The translations under genes were made by a program, and so were the position numbers. A stretch of DNA of 64,000 nucleotides, from the NCBI GenBank assembly GCA_023105745.1, contig JALGQZ010000004.1, positions 7,761,951 through 7,825,950 on the forward strand. The letters run 5' to 3'. A model generated the notes under the pieces. That model made no database searches, was not told the origin of the DNA, and saw only the letters and a list, made by a program, of their open reading frames with translations. Within the stretch, counting starts at the first letter, position 1. Each line of letters starts with the position of its first letter. This stretch comes from Austropuccinia psidii (taxonomy: Eukaryota > Basidiomycota > Pucciniomycetes > Pucciniales > Sphaerophragmiaceae). Below, in pieces: positions 12,403 through 23,122 of the stretch.

Positions 12403-12552
12403 TGTTTGAAGATAACCCAACAGAAGATAACCAAGCTACTGTTGAGAGGTTGGTGGAAGAAACTTGTCAAAGTTCTCCAACACCAGTTATCACCAAAAGA
12501 AAGAAAGCTAAGAAATTAGACTTTCCAGGACCCACCATTCAAGACTCTGAAG
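12403..12552 (+). CDS. Exon-like 150-nt segment upstream of gag (A1)
   Basis: The segment is preceded by a good acceptor (CTTTTTTAG) and followed by a good donor (GAAG then GTGAGC). It encodes an acidic then basic peptide, starting FEDNPTEDNQATVERLV and ending GPTIQDSE, open in one frame with two bases before the first full codon and one base left at the end. The same 150-nt length, frame and donor occur in A2 (38071-38220) and A3 (61858-62007), and a related EDN-starting segment lies at the same place in element B (49561-49743). This suggests an internal exon of a spliced element transcript. Which upstream exon supplies the start codon is not visible. Confidence 0.55.
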
Positions 12553-12630
12553 GTGAGCATCTCTTTTTATAAATTGCCATAAAAGAATTTTTTATTCTAA
12601 AATACTTTTATTTTTTCTTATTCTTTAATT

Positions 12631-15372
12631 ATGACTACCAGAAGAGGTTCCCAATACTCCATCCAATCAGATGGAGCTGGACTCAGAGGTAGGATTGATC
12701 CCTCAAAAGGGAAAAGAAAGGGCAATATCCCCAGTGGAACAGAATCCACACAAGGAAGTGCCTTATCCCAAAGGCAAGTCCCAGAAATGCCCATGATATC
12801 TGAGCCTGAATTAGAACTAAGTATGAGTAACTCAAACAGGTACAAATCACATTCAGAGGGCTCAAATAGACATCTACATGAGCCAGTACAAGCAGTATTG
12901 CACAGTGTACAAGGACAAAGATTGGGAAATGTTGCCTCAAATACACCAAGGAGTGATGAACTCCTGGCACATCCTGAAAAAGTTCCTCAAAGAGGAGGAG
13001 ATAGTGAAATACTCCAATGGATGGAATCCACTGTCATCCAAACCTCAAATCAAAAAAATCAAGGATTACCATGCCAAAAAGAGGGAGGCAACCAAGGAAG
13101 AAGCCCCAGTAGCTTCTACCAGCAAGCCCCAAGCCAACCCACTTCCCCAAGAAGGGAAGAAGAACAAGAAAAAGCATTGGAGGAAACCATATTCCCCAAG
13201 CTACAGAATCCCAAGAATCCAAAAGGATGCCATGGACAATGTTTTCAACATGGCCAGAACCTTGATGGAATTCAAGGACAAGGAAGAGCAAAGAATGAGA
13301 CAACCTCATTTCCCAAAGAAATAACCTTGTCAAAAGATGTTGTAAATACTTTAACAGAAATTAAAAATAGTATATTACCTCTAAAAGAAATCAAAGATAG
13401 TTTATTATCACTACAAGAAATAAATAACAATTTATCTTCTTTAACAAAAATTGTTGTGCAAAACAAGAAAGAAATTGACAACATTAAGTTTATTGTTGAA
13501 AATAATAAACCTAAAAATTTAATTGACAATACTCAAAAATTAATACAAGGACAACAAGAATTGTATAAGTACATAAAAGATATCAAAGACAAAACTTTGA
13601 CAATAAATTATGATGTGAGTATTGACAATCTTACAGAAAAATTAAATAAATTAAGTATTTCTGTAGAAAAATTTGAAGAAAAGACTTCATCACACCAAAA
13701 ATTACTTTTGGACCATGTGGAAAAAAGTGATGAAGCAAGAATGCATCTGAAAGATGATATTCAGAGTGAAATAAGGCTTATCACTGAAAAAATGGATAAA
13801 ATTAATGAGGCTAATTTAAATATGCCAAAGTTATCAACACCATTTTCTCATATAAGAAGCCCTGTTAAAACAAAAGAGGAATTGTCAAATCCTTTCATAA
13901 CAGACTTGAGTCACCAAGATAATAACCAAGTCTTAATGAAGGAAGCACCTCAATTGAAAGAATGGCCAACATTCACAGGAGAAGGTGAATATGACCACAT
14001 GTCATTTATTAAAACAATTGACATGTTACAAGAAGATTATGCCATACCAGATGAATTAATCACTGCAAGATTACATTCTTTGTTTGAGAAATCTGCAAAA
14101 AGATGGTATTATGGCATAAGACAAACAAATGGTAAAAATACCTGGTCTTGGTGGAAACAAGAAATAATCACCAAGTGGGCAAATGATTCCTGGAGGTATA
14201 AGATAGAAAATGCATTTGAAAACTCTTTCTTTGACCCAGAGAAAGACAAACCTTTAACTTGGTTCTTGAAACAAGTTGAAAGGCTTAATGCACTGTACCC
14301 AGAAATGTCACAAAAGATGGTGCACATGAAAATACTTAAAAAATGTGGAGGGGAACTAGAACATGCCCTAAAAAGCAGGTGTATAGAACCATGCTCCACA
14401 GAAGAGTATATAAATGCACTAGAAGATATAGTGACAAGAACAAAAATTGGCAGGACTTGGAAAAAATTGGACATTAAAAGCCCAAATAAACCATTTATCA
14501 AAAAAGATAAATCAAAAGAATCCTTTAAGCCCAATACATCCAACAATAATGAGCAAAGAAAATGCCATAAATGTGGAGGTATTGGACACTTAGCCAATAA
14601 TTGCCTTAAAAAAGCAAAGATTAATGAAATTGTGGAAACAGAAAGCCACAATGACAAGGAAGAGGAATCTGACTCTGAAAAAGAGACAGAAGAGTCAGAA
14701 AGCTCTGAAAGTGATGAAATCAATATAATTAATGCACAAATTAATAATATTGACTTAATTTATGAAGTACTGGATGTTAATTCAAACTTGCCACAAGTTG
14801 GAACATCTGACACAAACCTGACAAACATACAAGATGCCAAAATGTATAGAACCAAACCTGCAAGAGGAATGGGATATACAGCTGGAAAATCAAGTATATG
14901 TATTGTTATGGTTGAAAACCAAGAAGGAAAAGTTAACTTGGATACAGGAGCATATTGCACTTGTGTTGGCAAAAGTTATTTAAAAACCATTGTCCCAAAC
15001 TGGAAAGAAAAACTTATGCCAATACAAGGTGTCAAATTCAGTAGTGCAAGTGAGAGCATGAAGCCCCTTGGAATAATTGATTTAACACTAATTTTTCCTC
15101 ATCCCTCACAATGTGTCAGAATTAAAGTAGAGTTTGTAGTAATGGACAGCTGTACTAGTAATCATTTCATACTTGGGAATGACTACTTATCAATCTATGG
15201 TATAGATATATCCAACCAAAAAGATAAATATTTTACCATAGGAGATAACAAAAGACAAAAGTTTGGCTTCTTAAATAACAAATCACAGTTATTAAGAAAG
15301 AAGAAAAAATTCCAGAAAAGGAAATTTTTATATCTGAACAACTTAAAGAGGCAGAATTCAATCAAGAATTGA
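12631..15372 (+). CDS. gag: Gag with aspartic protease (A1), 913 codons as one open frame
   Basis: The frame starts [10 protein letters not shown]. Residues about 230-390 are Lys/Glu/Ile/Leu-rich and probably coiled coil. About 443-600 is a retrotransposon capsid-type region ([16 protein letters not shown], then tryptophan-rich WSWWKQEI). A CCHC zinc knuckle is at 645-658 (C-X2-C-X4-H-X4-C), followed by an acidic Glu/Ser stretch and a retropepsin-type active site LDTGAY with the Asp at 771. From about codon 80 to 228 this frame overlaps a +1 frame that appears to be the selected one, so the 913-residue product may not be the real N-terminus. The tail after about codon 884 is out of the ancestral frame because of a 7-nt deletion near 15279-15285; in A2 the frame runs straight into pol. 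Confidence 0.85.
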   Translation: MTTRRGSQYSIQSDGAGLRGRIDPSKGKRKGNIPSGTESTQGSALSQRQVPEMPMISEPELELSMSNSNRYKSHSEGSNRHLHEPVQAVLHSVQGQRLGNVASNTPRSDELLAHPEKVPQRGGDSEILQWMESTVIQTSNQKNQGLPCQKEGGNQGRSPSSFYQQAPSQPTSPRREEEQEKALEETIFPKLQNPKNPKGCHGQCFQHGQNLDGIQGQGRAKNETTSFPKEITLSKDVVNTLTEIKNSILPLKEIKDSLLSLQEINNNLSSLTKIVVQNKKEIDNIKFIVENNKPKNLIDNTQKLIQGQQELYKYIKDIKDKTLTINYDVSIDNLTEKLNKLSISVEKFEEKTSSHQKLLLDHVEKSDEARMHLKDDIQSEIRLITEKMDKINEANLNMPKLSTPFSHIRSPVKTKEELSNPFITDLSHQDNNQVLMKEAPQLKEWPTFTGEGEYDHMSFIKTIDMLQEDYAIPDELITARLHSLFEKSAKRWYYGIRQTNGKNTWSWWKQEIITKWANDSWRYKIENAFENSFFDPEKDKPLTWFLKQVERLNALYPEMSQKMVHMKILKKCGGELEHALKSRCIEPCSTEEYINALEDIVTRTKIGRTWKKLDIKSPNKPFIKKDKSKESFKPNTSNNNEQRKCHKCGGIGHLANNCLKKAKINEIVETESHNDKEEESDSEKETEESESSESDEINIINAQINNIDLIYEVLDVNSNLPQVGTSDTNLTNIQDAKMYRTKPARGMGYTAGKSSICIVMVENQEGKVNLDTGAYCTCVGKSYLKTIVPNWKEKLMPIQGVKFSSASESMKPLGIIDLTLIFPHPSQCVRIKVEFVVMDSCTSNHFILGNDYLSIYGIDISNQKDKYFTIGDNKRQKFGFLNNKSQLLRKKKKFQKRKFLYLNNLKRQNSIKN
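12821..12869 (+). other. Candidate 49-nt spliceosomal intron in A1 gag
   Basis: GTATGAGT at the left and AAATAG at the right are kept in A1 and A2 and nearly so in A3 (AGATAG). Removal joins frame 0 (..ELEL) to the +1 frame ([10 protein letters not shown]..) in phase, making an Asn codon at the join. The A3 copy has a frame-0 stop inside the segment, which would be harmless if the segment is spliced out. No strong branch point is seen; this is a prediction. Confidence 0.45.
12870..13324 (+). CDS. Accessory reading frame overlapping gag in +1 (A1)
   Basis: The frame (first ATG at 12878, 148 codons) begins [19 protein letters not shown] and ends [11 protein letters not shown]. It is rich in Lys and aromatic residues and carries a [13 protein letters not shown] motif at about 48-60. 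Between A1 and A2 the last 96 nt differ at nine places, all silent in this frame, while in the gag frame most of them change the residue. An AG at 12868-12869 lets it join in phase either to frame 0 of gag (intron 12821-12869) or to the upstream 150-nt exon (donor at 12553). It may be a separate protein or the true N-terminal part of Gag. Element B has a homologous frame in the same +1 relation to its gag. I do not recognise a known domain. Confidence 0.7.
13309..13315 (+). promoter_or_regulatory. Possible -1 frameshift heptamer TTTCCCA
   Basis: In the accessory frame the bases read T TTC CCA, the X XXY YYZ pattern, two codons before the TAA at 13322. A -1 slip would keep Phe and Pro pairing and carry ribosomes into the gag frame at KEITLS. 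The heptamer and following bases are identical in A2. CCC is a less efficient slippery triplet, so this is a hypothesis. Confidence 0.3.
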
Positions 15373-18300
15373 CAGAAAAAATGAAAGAAAAATTGATTGA
15401 CCTCTTATTTAAGTATAAAAATGCCTTTGCAACTGACAAAGAACCACTAGGTGCCATAATTGGACATGAAGTGGATATAATTCTTAATGTAGAAAAGCCT
15501 TACCCACCTTTATTAAGAAGACCTGCTTATCCAGCCAGTCCAAGAGCTAGAGAAGCCTTAGAGGTTCATATTAAAGAATTAATGGACCTTGGAGTACTAA
15601 GAAAGGTTGGACATAATGAGCAAGTAGAAGTTACTACACCTGTCATTATAACTTGGCATAATGGAAAATCAAGGATGGTAGGAGACTTCAGAGCCCTGAA
15701 TACCTATACCATTCCAGACAGATATCCAATACCCAGAATCCATGAGACATTGACCCAATTGTCACAAGCTAAGTTCATCACAGCTATGGATGCTCTTAAG
15801 GGTTTTCATCAAAATGTCTTAACAGACAATGCCAAGAAACTACTAAGGATAATAGTCCATTGTGGAATTTTTGAATACTTAAGAATGCCATTTGGGATAA
15901 AAAATGCACCTTCCCATTATCAAAGAATGATGAATACCATATTTCCTGAAGAATTATCAGAAGGATTGTTAATTATCTATATTGATGATATTATAGTTTG
16001 CTCAGAAACTTGGGAAAATCACCTTACAAGACTAGAAAGGGTACTACAGAAAATAGTCCAAGTGAATATGAAAATTTCCTTGAAAAAGTGTCATTTTGCA
16101 TATAGTGAATTAAAAGCACTAGGACATGTGGTATCTGGACTTAGTCTAGGCATAGACAAAAATAAAGTAGCAGCAGTACTACTTAAACCAATGCCTCAAA
16201 CCAAAAAAGAAATGCAATCATTTCTAGGATTTGCTGGTTACTATAGACAGCATATAAAGGACTTTGCAAAGATTGCTAAATCCTTGTATAAACTATGTGA
16301 CCAACAAACAGTCTATGAGATGACAGAAGGAAAAGTCAAGGCATATGAAGAATTAAAAAATTCCTTAACAAATGCCCCATTTCTTCTAATGCCAGATTGG
16401 AAATTACCCTTCAAACTGTACATTGATGCTTGTGGAGAAGGACTAGGTGCTGCACTTCACCAAACACAAATTATCAATGATAAACCTGTGGAAGGACCAA
16501 TTTGTTTCATTTCAAGGCAAATAAAGCCAACAGAAGCAAGGTATGGAGCAAGCCAAATGGAATGCTTATGCCTAGTGTGGGCTCTAGAAAAACTGCATTA
16601 TTATTTGGATGGCACAGTATTTGATGTAATCACAGACTGTAATGCTGTGAAATCACTATTAAATATGAAGACTCCAAACAGACATATGCTGAGATGGCAA
16701 ATTTCTATCCAGGAATATAGAGGAAATATGACTATTGTTCATAAATCTGGAAATATTCACAAAAATGCAGATGGTCTCAGCAGATGGGCTCTAGCAGATA
16801 CCCTTGACAATCCAGCATGGGCACCACAAGAAGAGCACCATATAGAAGGAATATGTGTTACAGACATTAGCACAGAATTCTTTAACCAAGTTAAAGAAAG
16901 CTATAAGACAGACAAAAATTGCCATATCTTAAGCCAACTTCTAATGAAAGACTGCAAAGATCCATCACTTTCATCAAAACTAGATGAAATATGGAAAAAG
17001 GCATATGATGAAGGAAGATTTCACCTCCTTGATGGAATCCTTTACCATAGAACAAAACACACATTTGTTATGGCCTTAACAGACAGAACACTAATAAACA
17101 CCATTTTACATGAGTGTCATGATAGTGTTGCATCTGGACATCTCTCAGAAGATAGGACACTAGAGAGGGTGAAAACCTGCTCTTGGTGGCCAAATTGGAA
17201 GAAAGATGTTGCAGAGTACTGCCAAACCTGTGACAGATGTCAAAAAGCCAACAGAGCCACAGGAAAGAAATTTGGAATGATGATCCAAATCCAAGAACCA
17301 AAATCCCCATGGGAAATAGTTCATATGGATTGGGTAACAGCCTTACCTCCAGGAGGAGACAGGAGTTATAATGCATGCCTAGTGTTAGTTGACAGATACA
17401 GCAAAACTCCCATGTTCTTACCATGTCATAAAGATGACACAGCTATGGATACAGCCATAATGATATGGAATAAAGTCATTAGCCACACAGGCTTATTCCA
17501 AAATATTATAAGTGACAGAGACCCAAAGTTCACTTCAGCATTATGGAAAAATCTCCATAACTTGTTTGGGACAAAGTTATCATTCTCAACAGCTTATCAT
17601 CCTCAAACTGATGGTTTGGCAGAAAGAATTATACAGACCCTAGAGGATATGATCAGAAGATTCTGTGCTTATGGGCTAGAATTCAAAGATTCTGATGGCT
17701 TTACCCATGATTGGTGTACACTAATACCAGCACTTGAATTGGCATATAAGACATCAATCCATTCTTCTACTGGCAAAACACCAGCAATGCTAGAGAAAGG
17801 TTGGAATCCAAGACTTCCTTATGATACCCTCAAAAAGGACTTAGTGGATATACATCCAACAGCAAGCAGCTTCAAGATAATGCTTGACAAAGCAAGACAC
17901 CATGCAAACAGATGCATGCAAGACTCTTTTAAATATGCAAAAGAAAGATGGGATAAAAGTCATAAGCCACCTGATTTCAAAATAGGAGACTTAGTTTTAG
18001 TATCAACCCTTAATTTCAATAACATAAAAGGCCCAAAGAAATTGAAAGATTCCTTTGTAGGACCATTTATGATAAAAGCACTTCATGGACCCAATGCTGT
18101 GCAACTAGAACTCACAGGTGAACTAATGAACAAACACCCAACTTTCCCTGTAAGTCTGATAAAACCTTACAGTTCAAGTGACAAGGAGTTATTTCCACTA
18201 AGAAATAAACCCCCACTTGAGATTCCCCCCTTGGAAGAAGGAGAGGAAAAGAAAATAGTAAAAGTCCTTAAAGAAAGAAGGACAAGAAACAAAAAAGAAA

Positions 18301-18422
18301 GAGAATACCTTGTAAGGTATAGAAATTCAACTCAAGAAGATGAATGGCTACTTGGGAAGGATATAAGAAATGCTGATAAACTACTAAGAAGGTTCAGACA
18401 TGAAAGAAAACCTGAAAAATAA
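15369..18422 (+). CDS. pol: Pol polyprotein (A1): RT, RNase H, integrase, chromodomain
   Basis: 1017 codons. Reverse transcriptase spans about 60-260 with PFGIKNAP and the catalytic YIDD at 204-207. RNase H starts near LYIDACGEG (Asp at 353). Integrase has an HHCC zinc finger (HECH at about 581, YCQTCDRC near 618) and a DDE core: Asp654 in HMDW, Asp716 in SDRDP and Glu752 in LAERIIQ, the last two 35 residues apart. A GPF-type module (VGPFMIKAL near 897) is followed by a chromodomain at about 958-1012 ([22 protein letters not shown]), which in this group is thought to target integration to heterochromatin. The Met start is nominal: the frame continues upstream into sequence that is the C-terminal part of gag in A2, so gag and pol were one frame before the deletion. 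Confidence 0.93.
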   Translation: MTEKMKEKLIDLLFKYKNAFATDKEPLGAIIGHEVDIILNVEKPYPPLLRRPAYPASPRAREALEVHIKELMDLGVLRKVGHNEQVEVTTPVIITWHNGKSRMVGDFRALNTYTIPDRYPIPRIHETLTQLSQAKFITAMDALKGFHQNVLTDNAKKLLRIIVHCGIFEYLRMPFGIKNAPSHYQRMMNTIFPEELSEGLLIIYIDDIIVCSETWENHLTRLERVLQKIVQVNMKISLKKCHFAYSELKALGHVVSGLSLGIDKNKVAAVLLKPMPQTKKEMQSFLGFAGYYRQHIKDFAKIAKSLYKLCDQQTVYEMTEGKVKAYEELKNSLTNAPFLLMPDWKLPFKLYIDACGEGLGAALHQTQIINDKPVEGPICFISRQIKPTEARYGASQMECLCLVWALEKLHYYLDGTVFDVITDCNAVKSLLNMKTPNRHMLRWQISIQEYRGNMTIVHKSGNIHKNADGLSRWALADTLDNPAWAPQEEHHIEGICVTDISTEFFNQVKESYKTDKNCHILSQLLMKDCKDPSLSSKLDEIWKKAYDEGRFHLLDGILYHRTKHTFVMALTDRTLINTILHECHDSVASGHLSEDRTLERVKTCSWWPNWKKDVAEYCQTCDRCQKANRATGKKFGMMIQIQEPKSPWEIVHMDWVTALPPGGDRSYNACLVLVDRYSKTPMFLPCHKDDTAMDTAIMIWNKVISHTGLFQNIISDRDPKFTSALWKNLHNLFGTKLSFSTAYHPQTDGLAERIIQTLEDMIRRFCAYGLEFKDSDGFTHDWCTLIPALELAYKTSIHSSTGKTPAMLEKGWNPRLPYDTLKKDLVDIHPTASSFKIMLDKARHHANRCMQDSFKYAKERWDKSHKPPDFKIGDLVLVSTLNFNNIKGPKKLKDSFVGPFMIKALHGPNAVQLELTGELMNKHPTFPVSLIKPYSSSDKELFPLRNKPPLEIPPLEEGEEKKIVKVLKERRTRNKKEREYLVRYRNSTQEDEWLLGKDIRNADKLLRRFRHERKPEK

Positions 18423-18528
18423 AAAAGTTAAGCATTATTGAGCTTCAAGACTAACAAAGTCTATTGAAGAGGTAGGACAGTGGATGATACCCTAATCATA
18501 CATATCAGATTGTGGTACAATCTTTTTT

Positions 18529-18540
18529 GGTGGTAGGGAA
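18529..18540 (+). other. Polypurine tract of A1
   Basis: GGTGGTAGGGAA ends exactly at the first base of the 3' LTR. The same sequence precedes the 3' LTR of A2 on the minus strand. It would prime plus-strand DNA synthesis. Confidence 0.8.
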
Positions 18541-20565
18541 TGTGAGCCTTTGAGATATGACCACATACCCAATAAGGTCACAAAAAAGATTAAGAATAAT
18601 TATACCTTTAATATAATTATACTAAAATTACTTAGAATAATTATACATTAAAATTAATTACTTAAATATACAAAAAATACCATAAATTGGTACAAAAATT
18701 GGTTTAACTTAAAAACCAATGAATCAAAATGTAAAATGAATTATACCATTGGATTCCTCATGGAAAAATACACATATAACATTTTTATGGCATCTCTGTA
18801 AAATCAATATTTAATGAATTATAAGGTATAATACCTTATAAAAATCATAAAATCCTATTTATCTCAGAAACCAATGAAAAACATGTGAAATAAATTGTAC
18901 CTGTGGATTCCCCACGAAACTCCACACATAAAACAATTAATAAGCTAATTCTCAAAGTCAATACTTAAGGAATTATCCTGAATATATGCACTTTTTTGGT
19001 CAACGCATATATTCAAGGATCATAGCTAATATCTTCTAAACTATACATGATAGAATGATGAACCAAAAATAAAGTTACCACGTAATTATTGTAGGAACAC
19101 AGATATGAACTTTATTTTACAAATTATAAACAAGGTTAAAACCTATGATGAAATATTGATAAAAATCAACAGAGCTGTTGACCACTTTGTTGTGAAAGTG
19201 GTCCAAACTTAAAAAAAAGTATACAGTTGGATTCTACTAGTTTATTCGTGAAGAATGATGTAATTTTTATTATTAAATTCAGGGTATAACCCCCTGAAAT
19301 CAAGGTTTGAAGTTTAAAATATTGAATTTCGACAGAAAAGATGAGTTACAAGAAAAATCATCAAAATTAGAGTTTTGATGATGTAATGATAAGCTCTTGG
19401 CAGCATAATAAGGTTATGCCAGGCTATCAGAATTCACTCTCTGAATTGCTGTAGCGTGTAATTTTTAAAAGTTATTGAAGATCAAAGTTTGAGCTTAAAT
19501 TGAGCAGTTATGATCACCTACTGTAACCTTAAATTAAGTTTAACAGTCATAAGAGTGATAAACTTGGTGAATACTATTACTTTATGATTAAAACTAATAA
19601 AATACACGAAATTTGGGGTTCTGCCAAGCCTCTGATGTCATCAAACTTAAAGTTATAGTGATAACTTTAAATAATGGTGTAATAATGATGTAAGATGGTT
19701 TGATCATGATGTAATCACCCTCAAACCTTAAAATATTGATCAATTCCAGTGGTTATGATCAGTACACGTCTACTAGAAGCCTGTTGGACTCTAGGAGGGA
19801 GGTATTTACTATAAATAGAGCTCTTTTTACTCTATTTTCCCCCCAGACGCATCAAAAACATTAAATCAATTAAAATAAAAGGTAATTTCTTTATTCTTTA
19901 TATATAAAACTCTTATATTATAGAAGACCAAAGACCATCTTATTATTAATCACCATTTTTACGTGATTAAATCAATTCTTTAATTGTTTTTGTTATAAAT
20001 CTCTCTATAAACTCATTTCCACGTAAAATCAAGAATTTTAGTAAAATTTCTTTATTTTTATTGTAAATACAATTTGAAAAAGTTGTATTATATTCTTTTG
20101 GCGTAAAATATCTCAAAATTATTATCTTAAGTGTTAAAAGTAGGTTATTTCATCTTATTATAATAATTTCTCTCTTATTATTACTCTTAATAATTCTTAT
20201 TTAATATAAATAGTATTTATATTAATATATAACTTTAATATTGGTAATATTATTGTTATTAATTGTTTTTTATTTATAAAAAACAATTTTTTACGCCTTT
20301 ATTATTTGTTGGTAACAATAATAAAGAGCTTTATAATATATTAATTATTTTATATTAATATATTATTTTCAATATCATAATTTTATATAATATTAATTAT
20401 ATTATTATATTTATTTAATAATATAATATTTTTACGCCATAATAATAATATTTCTTTATTATTATTATTATTTTAATCTTATTAATTTCAATTATAAGGA
20501 CATTCAGAGTACAATAAGTAATAAATTAGTAATTTTTACTTATTGTTTCATAGTCAAACCTTACG
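18541..20565 (+). repeat. 3' LTR of A1
   Basis: Nearly identical to the 5' LTR, with scattered substitutions. It keeps the double hairpin (19166-19203, perfect pairing). The terminal base is G where other copies have A, leaving TTACG. Confidence 0.93.
19810..19817 (+). promoter_or_regulatory. TATA box of A1 3' LTR
   Basis: TATAAATA in the same context as in the 5' LTR. It points toward the host flank and the mannosyltransferase gene about 3.3 kb away, so read-through transcription is conceivable but not shown. Confidence 0.5.
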
Positions 20566-20570
20566 GAAGC

Positions 20571-22703
20571 AAAGTGAAAGCTGGGTTGGACCTGCTACCC
20601 CCACTGGAAGGGGCAGCATTTTTTTTTTCATTATAAGAGTGGGTGGAGGCTATTTAGCAGGTACCATTTTTTATGCTTTAAGGCTTACAGGATTTTTCAT
20701 CCTATTTTTTAAGTCAAGACACAGAATATGGTAATAACTATATTTTTAAAGCTGATATATAATCGTAGACCCAAATCCATTATAAATATTTATAGAATAT
20801 AATATTTTTCGCTGTTCCTTATTATATATTCAATTTTCATATCCAAAATTTAGATTTTGAAAGTTAAATTTTTGTTTTTTAAAATAATGACAATAAAAAA
20901 TATTTTGAAAAAATATGGAAAAGTATTAATATCTTATTTATTAAGAAATATATTATCATTAATAAAAAAATAGCCAAATTAAAGAAAACCCATCTATTTT
21001 ATGGTTATTTTTAAAATAATAAGATTATTAAAACACATTTTATTGATTAAAAGGTTGAAAAAATTTCAAAATTAATTTTAAGACTGATATTCCAGGAAAA
21101 AATTGACACAAATCTCTTGACTGAAAGGCTCACATAGGATAGAAGCTGGATAAATATTTAAACAAAAAATTTAGATTTTGTGTCTTTAAAAAGGATTTAA
21201 AAGTCAGCATGTTGAAATATTTCAATTACCAATCAACTAAAACTTCAAATTTTTCAAAAAAATAGGGTTAAATTCAAAAGAAGAATTTCAAATAAGTTTT
21301 ATTCTTCTCTCTAGTAACAAAAGATTTTCAATAGAATTAAATAAAATAGGTTAAATAATGTATATTTTATTTTGTTTGAATTTATGAAACTGAGATGTTT
21401 TGATACAAAAATCTCAAAATAATTGTATATTTCAAAGAATTTAAAATTTCAAATGATTATTTAGCTTCCTCTAGTTTCAAGTACAGCTCAATTTAAAGAA
21501 GGTAATTTTCCTCAAAACTTCTTGATTTTATTTTAAATAAATTCTCAAAGCTTCAAAACTTTCTTTTATGTGATTAAACGCTGAGTTAATTTTCTTTTAC
21601 ACATTTATAAGGGTTTTGTTTCATGGCTACCTGTTGAGAATTTGAGATAGAATGTAATTAGTACAAAGCTTTTTTTAAAGCCATAAAAAAGAGTTTATGT
21701 ATATAATTGCAATTTTCATGGTAAAAAATCATTTATTTTAAAGTTCCTTTCTAAAATTTAGCATCAAGATATGTATTGTACTAAAAACTTACTAATTTTA
21801 AATTTTAAACCATTTGAAGTGTAAATCTGAAATCTATCACCAGGAGAATTTCTCTTTCAAATATGGACAGAGGTATATTATAATGTCAAGTTAGTTATCA
21901 GAACAATACTAATAAGGTGCCACAGTTATAGCTTATGATAAACAATTAAGTTAATTTTGTTACCAAGTATTTAAAAAAATTAATCAATTCAGGTAAATTT
22001 TGATGAAAATCTAAGATCAAAGAAGCTTCAAAGCTAAATCATTATTAAAAATTATGATTTATAAGGCTAAACTTTATTCTTCAGTTAGCATAAATTTTTT
22101 CTATCATTACTGATTCTATTTCTTATTTTGTGAATTTATTCAAGGGCCCTTCTATTTATGTAATCTCATTTTTTATGATCATATAATTTATATTCTTTTT
22201 TCTTTTTTTGTATTTTATCAAATTCAGGGCCAGCAAAGGATGAAATTTTTATTAATTTCAAAAAAAATTCTGATTCCAATCTCAAGGCTTGATTGAAACT
22301 TCATAAATATGCACTCTTTTTATACAATTGTGATTTTCTTACCTGGACCAACCAGGTATTAATTGTATCCCTGGCAACAAAGAGGAATCAACAAGATCAC
22401 TCCTAATAGTATTTTTAGAAGCTTGAAAAGTTTCTTATTTCAATTTTATTCAAATATAAAATAGTTTCCATCAATAAAATATTACTGACTATTTGGAGGT
22501 GACTTGAAAGATACCAAGTCTTTGAGATTCAAGACAATTGTTTGAATCTTAACCAATTTTTTTGCTGAAAAGTCCCCCATGATCCCATCACATGGTTTGT
22601 TTTTCCTCATGATGAAAATTATGCCAATGATGTCAAGATACAAAGTTGCTACAGAAGGATGATGGTTGAGCTAGTTGAATCCAAGGCCAGTGGTTTGAAG
22701 CTT
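20571..22703. other. AT-rich flank, no gene recognised
   Basis: The first 60 bases (AAAGTGAAAGCTGGGTTGG..) continue the target sequence split by A1. The small frame at 20543-20734 starts inside the LTR and is spurious. The rest shows no domain, RNA gene or element end. Confidence 0.5.
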
Positions 22704-23096
22704 TTAGAATTTTAAGAGCCCTTTGAAGTCTTGAAGCTCATCTTTCACGCGATTCGTCGTGAGATTAGTGAGGATGCTGATTGAAGTGTATTGTAGATAC
22801 AGTACAGGGCGGTATTTGCCTTCTAGAAAATCCGTTTCCATCAATTGTGGCCGCTCTGCGGTCATGAAGTCATCTTGGTTGCAATTGAAATCCAGCGGTC
22901 CGCGATTGCTTGCACAGACTTGGTACGTAAAATCTTTTATTGTGTATCCATTGAGGTATTTATAATGAATTGAACTCGATTGATTGATTTCAAGGACATC
23001 GTCTTCTTCAAGAACAGTGTATATTCTATTTTCATCAAAATCCCAAGAATTGGATCGTTCTTCAAATGAGTTCGTCTTAAAATAAACAGCAGTCAA
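22704..23096 (-). CDS. Unrecognised ORF antisense to and just upstream of the mannosyltransferase gene, possibly a partial gene
   Basis: About 130 codons open on the minus strand, ending DELQDFKGLLKF. The composition (balanced, with Trp, Cys and acidic residues, e.g. VLEEDDVLEINQSSSIHYKY) is more protein-like than surrounding AT-rich frames and the base composition is less AT-rich. The frame has no ATG at its 5' end: a TGA directly precedes its first codon, and a TTTATTTTAAG acceptor-like site lies at about 23078. It could therefore be the last exon of a gene whose earlier exons are lost or overlap the O-mannosyltransferase start only about 30 bases away. No family was recognised. Confidence 0.35.
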   Translation of the reverse strand: MTAVYFKTNSFEERSNSWDFDENRIYTVLEEDDVLEINQSSSIHYKYLNGYTIKDFTYQVCASNRGPLDFNCNQDDFMTAERPQLMETDFLEGKYRPVLYLQYTSISILTNLTTNRVKDELQDFKGLLKF

Positions 23097-23122
23097 TCAA
23101 GTTATCCATCCAAAGTGTCATA

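Larger units (their letters stand above)
9881..20565 (+). mobile_element. Ty3/Gypsy chromovirus A1, nearly complete
   Basis: Two direct LTRs of about 2.0 kb flank gag and pol. The element is bounded by GAAGC at 9876-9880 and GAAGC at 20566-20570, a perfect 5-bp target duplication. LTRs start TGTGAGCC and should end TTACA; the last base of the 3' LTR is G instead of A. Order is LTR, primer binding site, exon-like leader segment, gag with protease, pol (RT, RNase H, integrase, chromodomain), polypurine tract, LTR. By eye the two LTRs differ at roughly 30-40 places in 2 kb, so the insertion is relatively young. Gag and pol are separated by a private 7-nt deletion, so this copy is probably not autonomous. 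Confidence 0.95.

Noticed and set aside
12631..13324. The idea that the +1 accessory frame is only a by-product of gag
   Set aside because: The substitutions between A1 and A2 are mostly silent in the +1 frame and mostly replacing in the gag frame, the opposite of what a by-product would show.
14109..17424. Minus-strand frames of 70-204 codons opposite gag and pol of A1 (and plus-strand ones opposite A2 and B)
   Set aside because: Shadow frames of the conserved gag-pol coding sequence; not conserved as proteins between copies.
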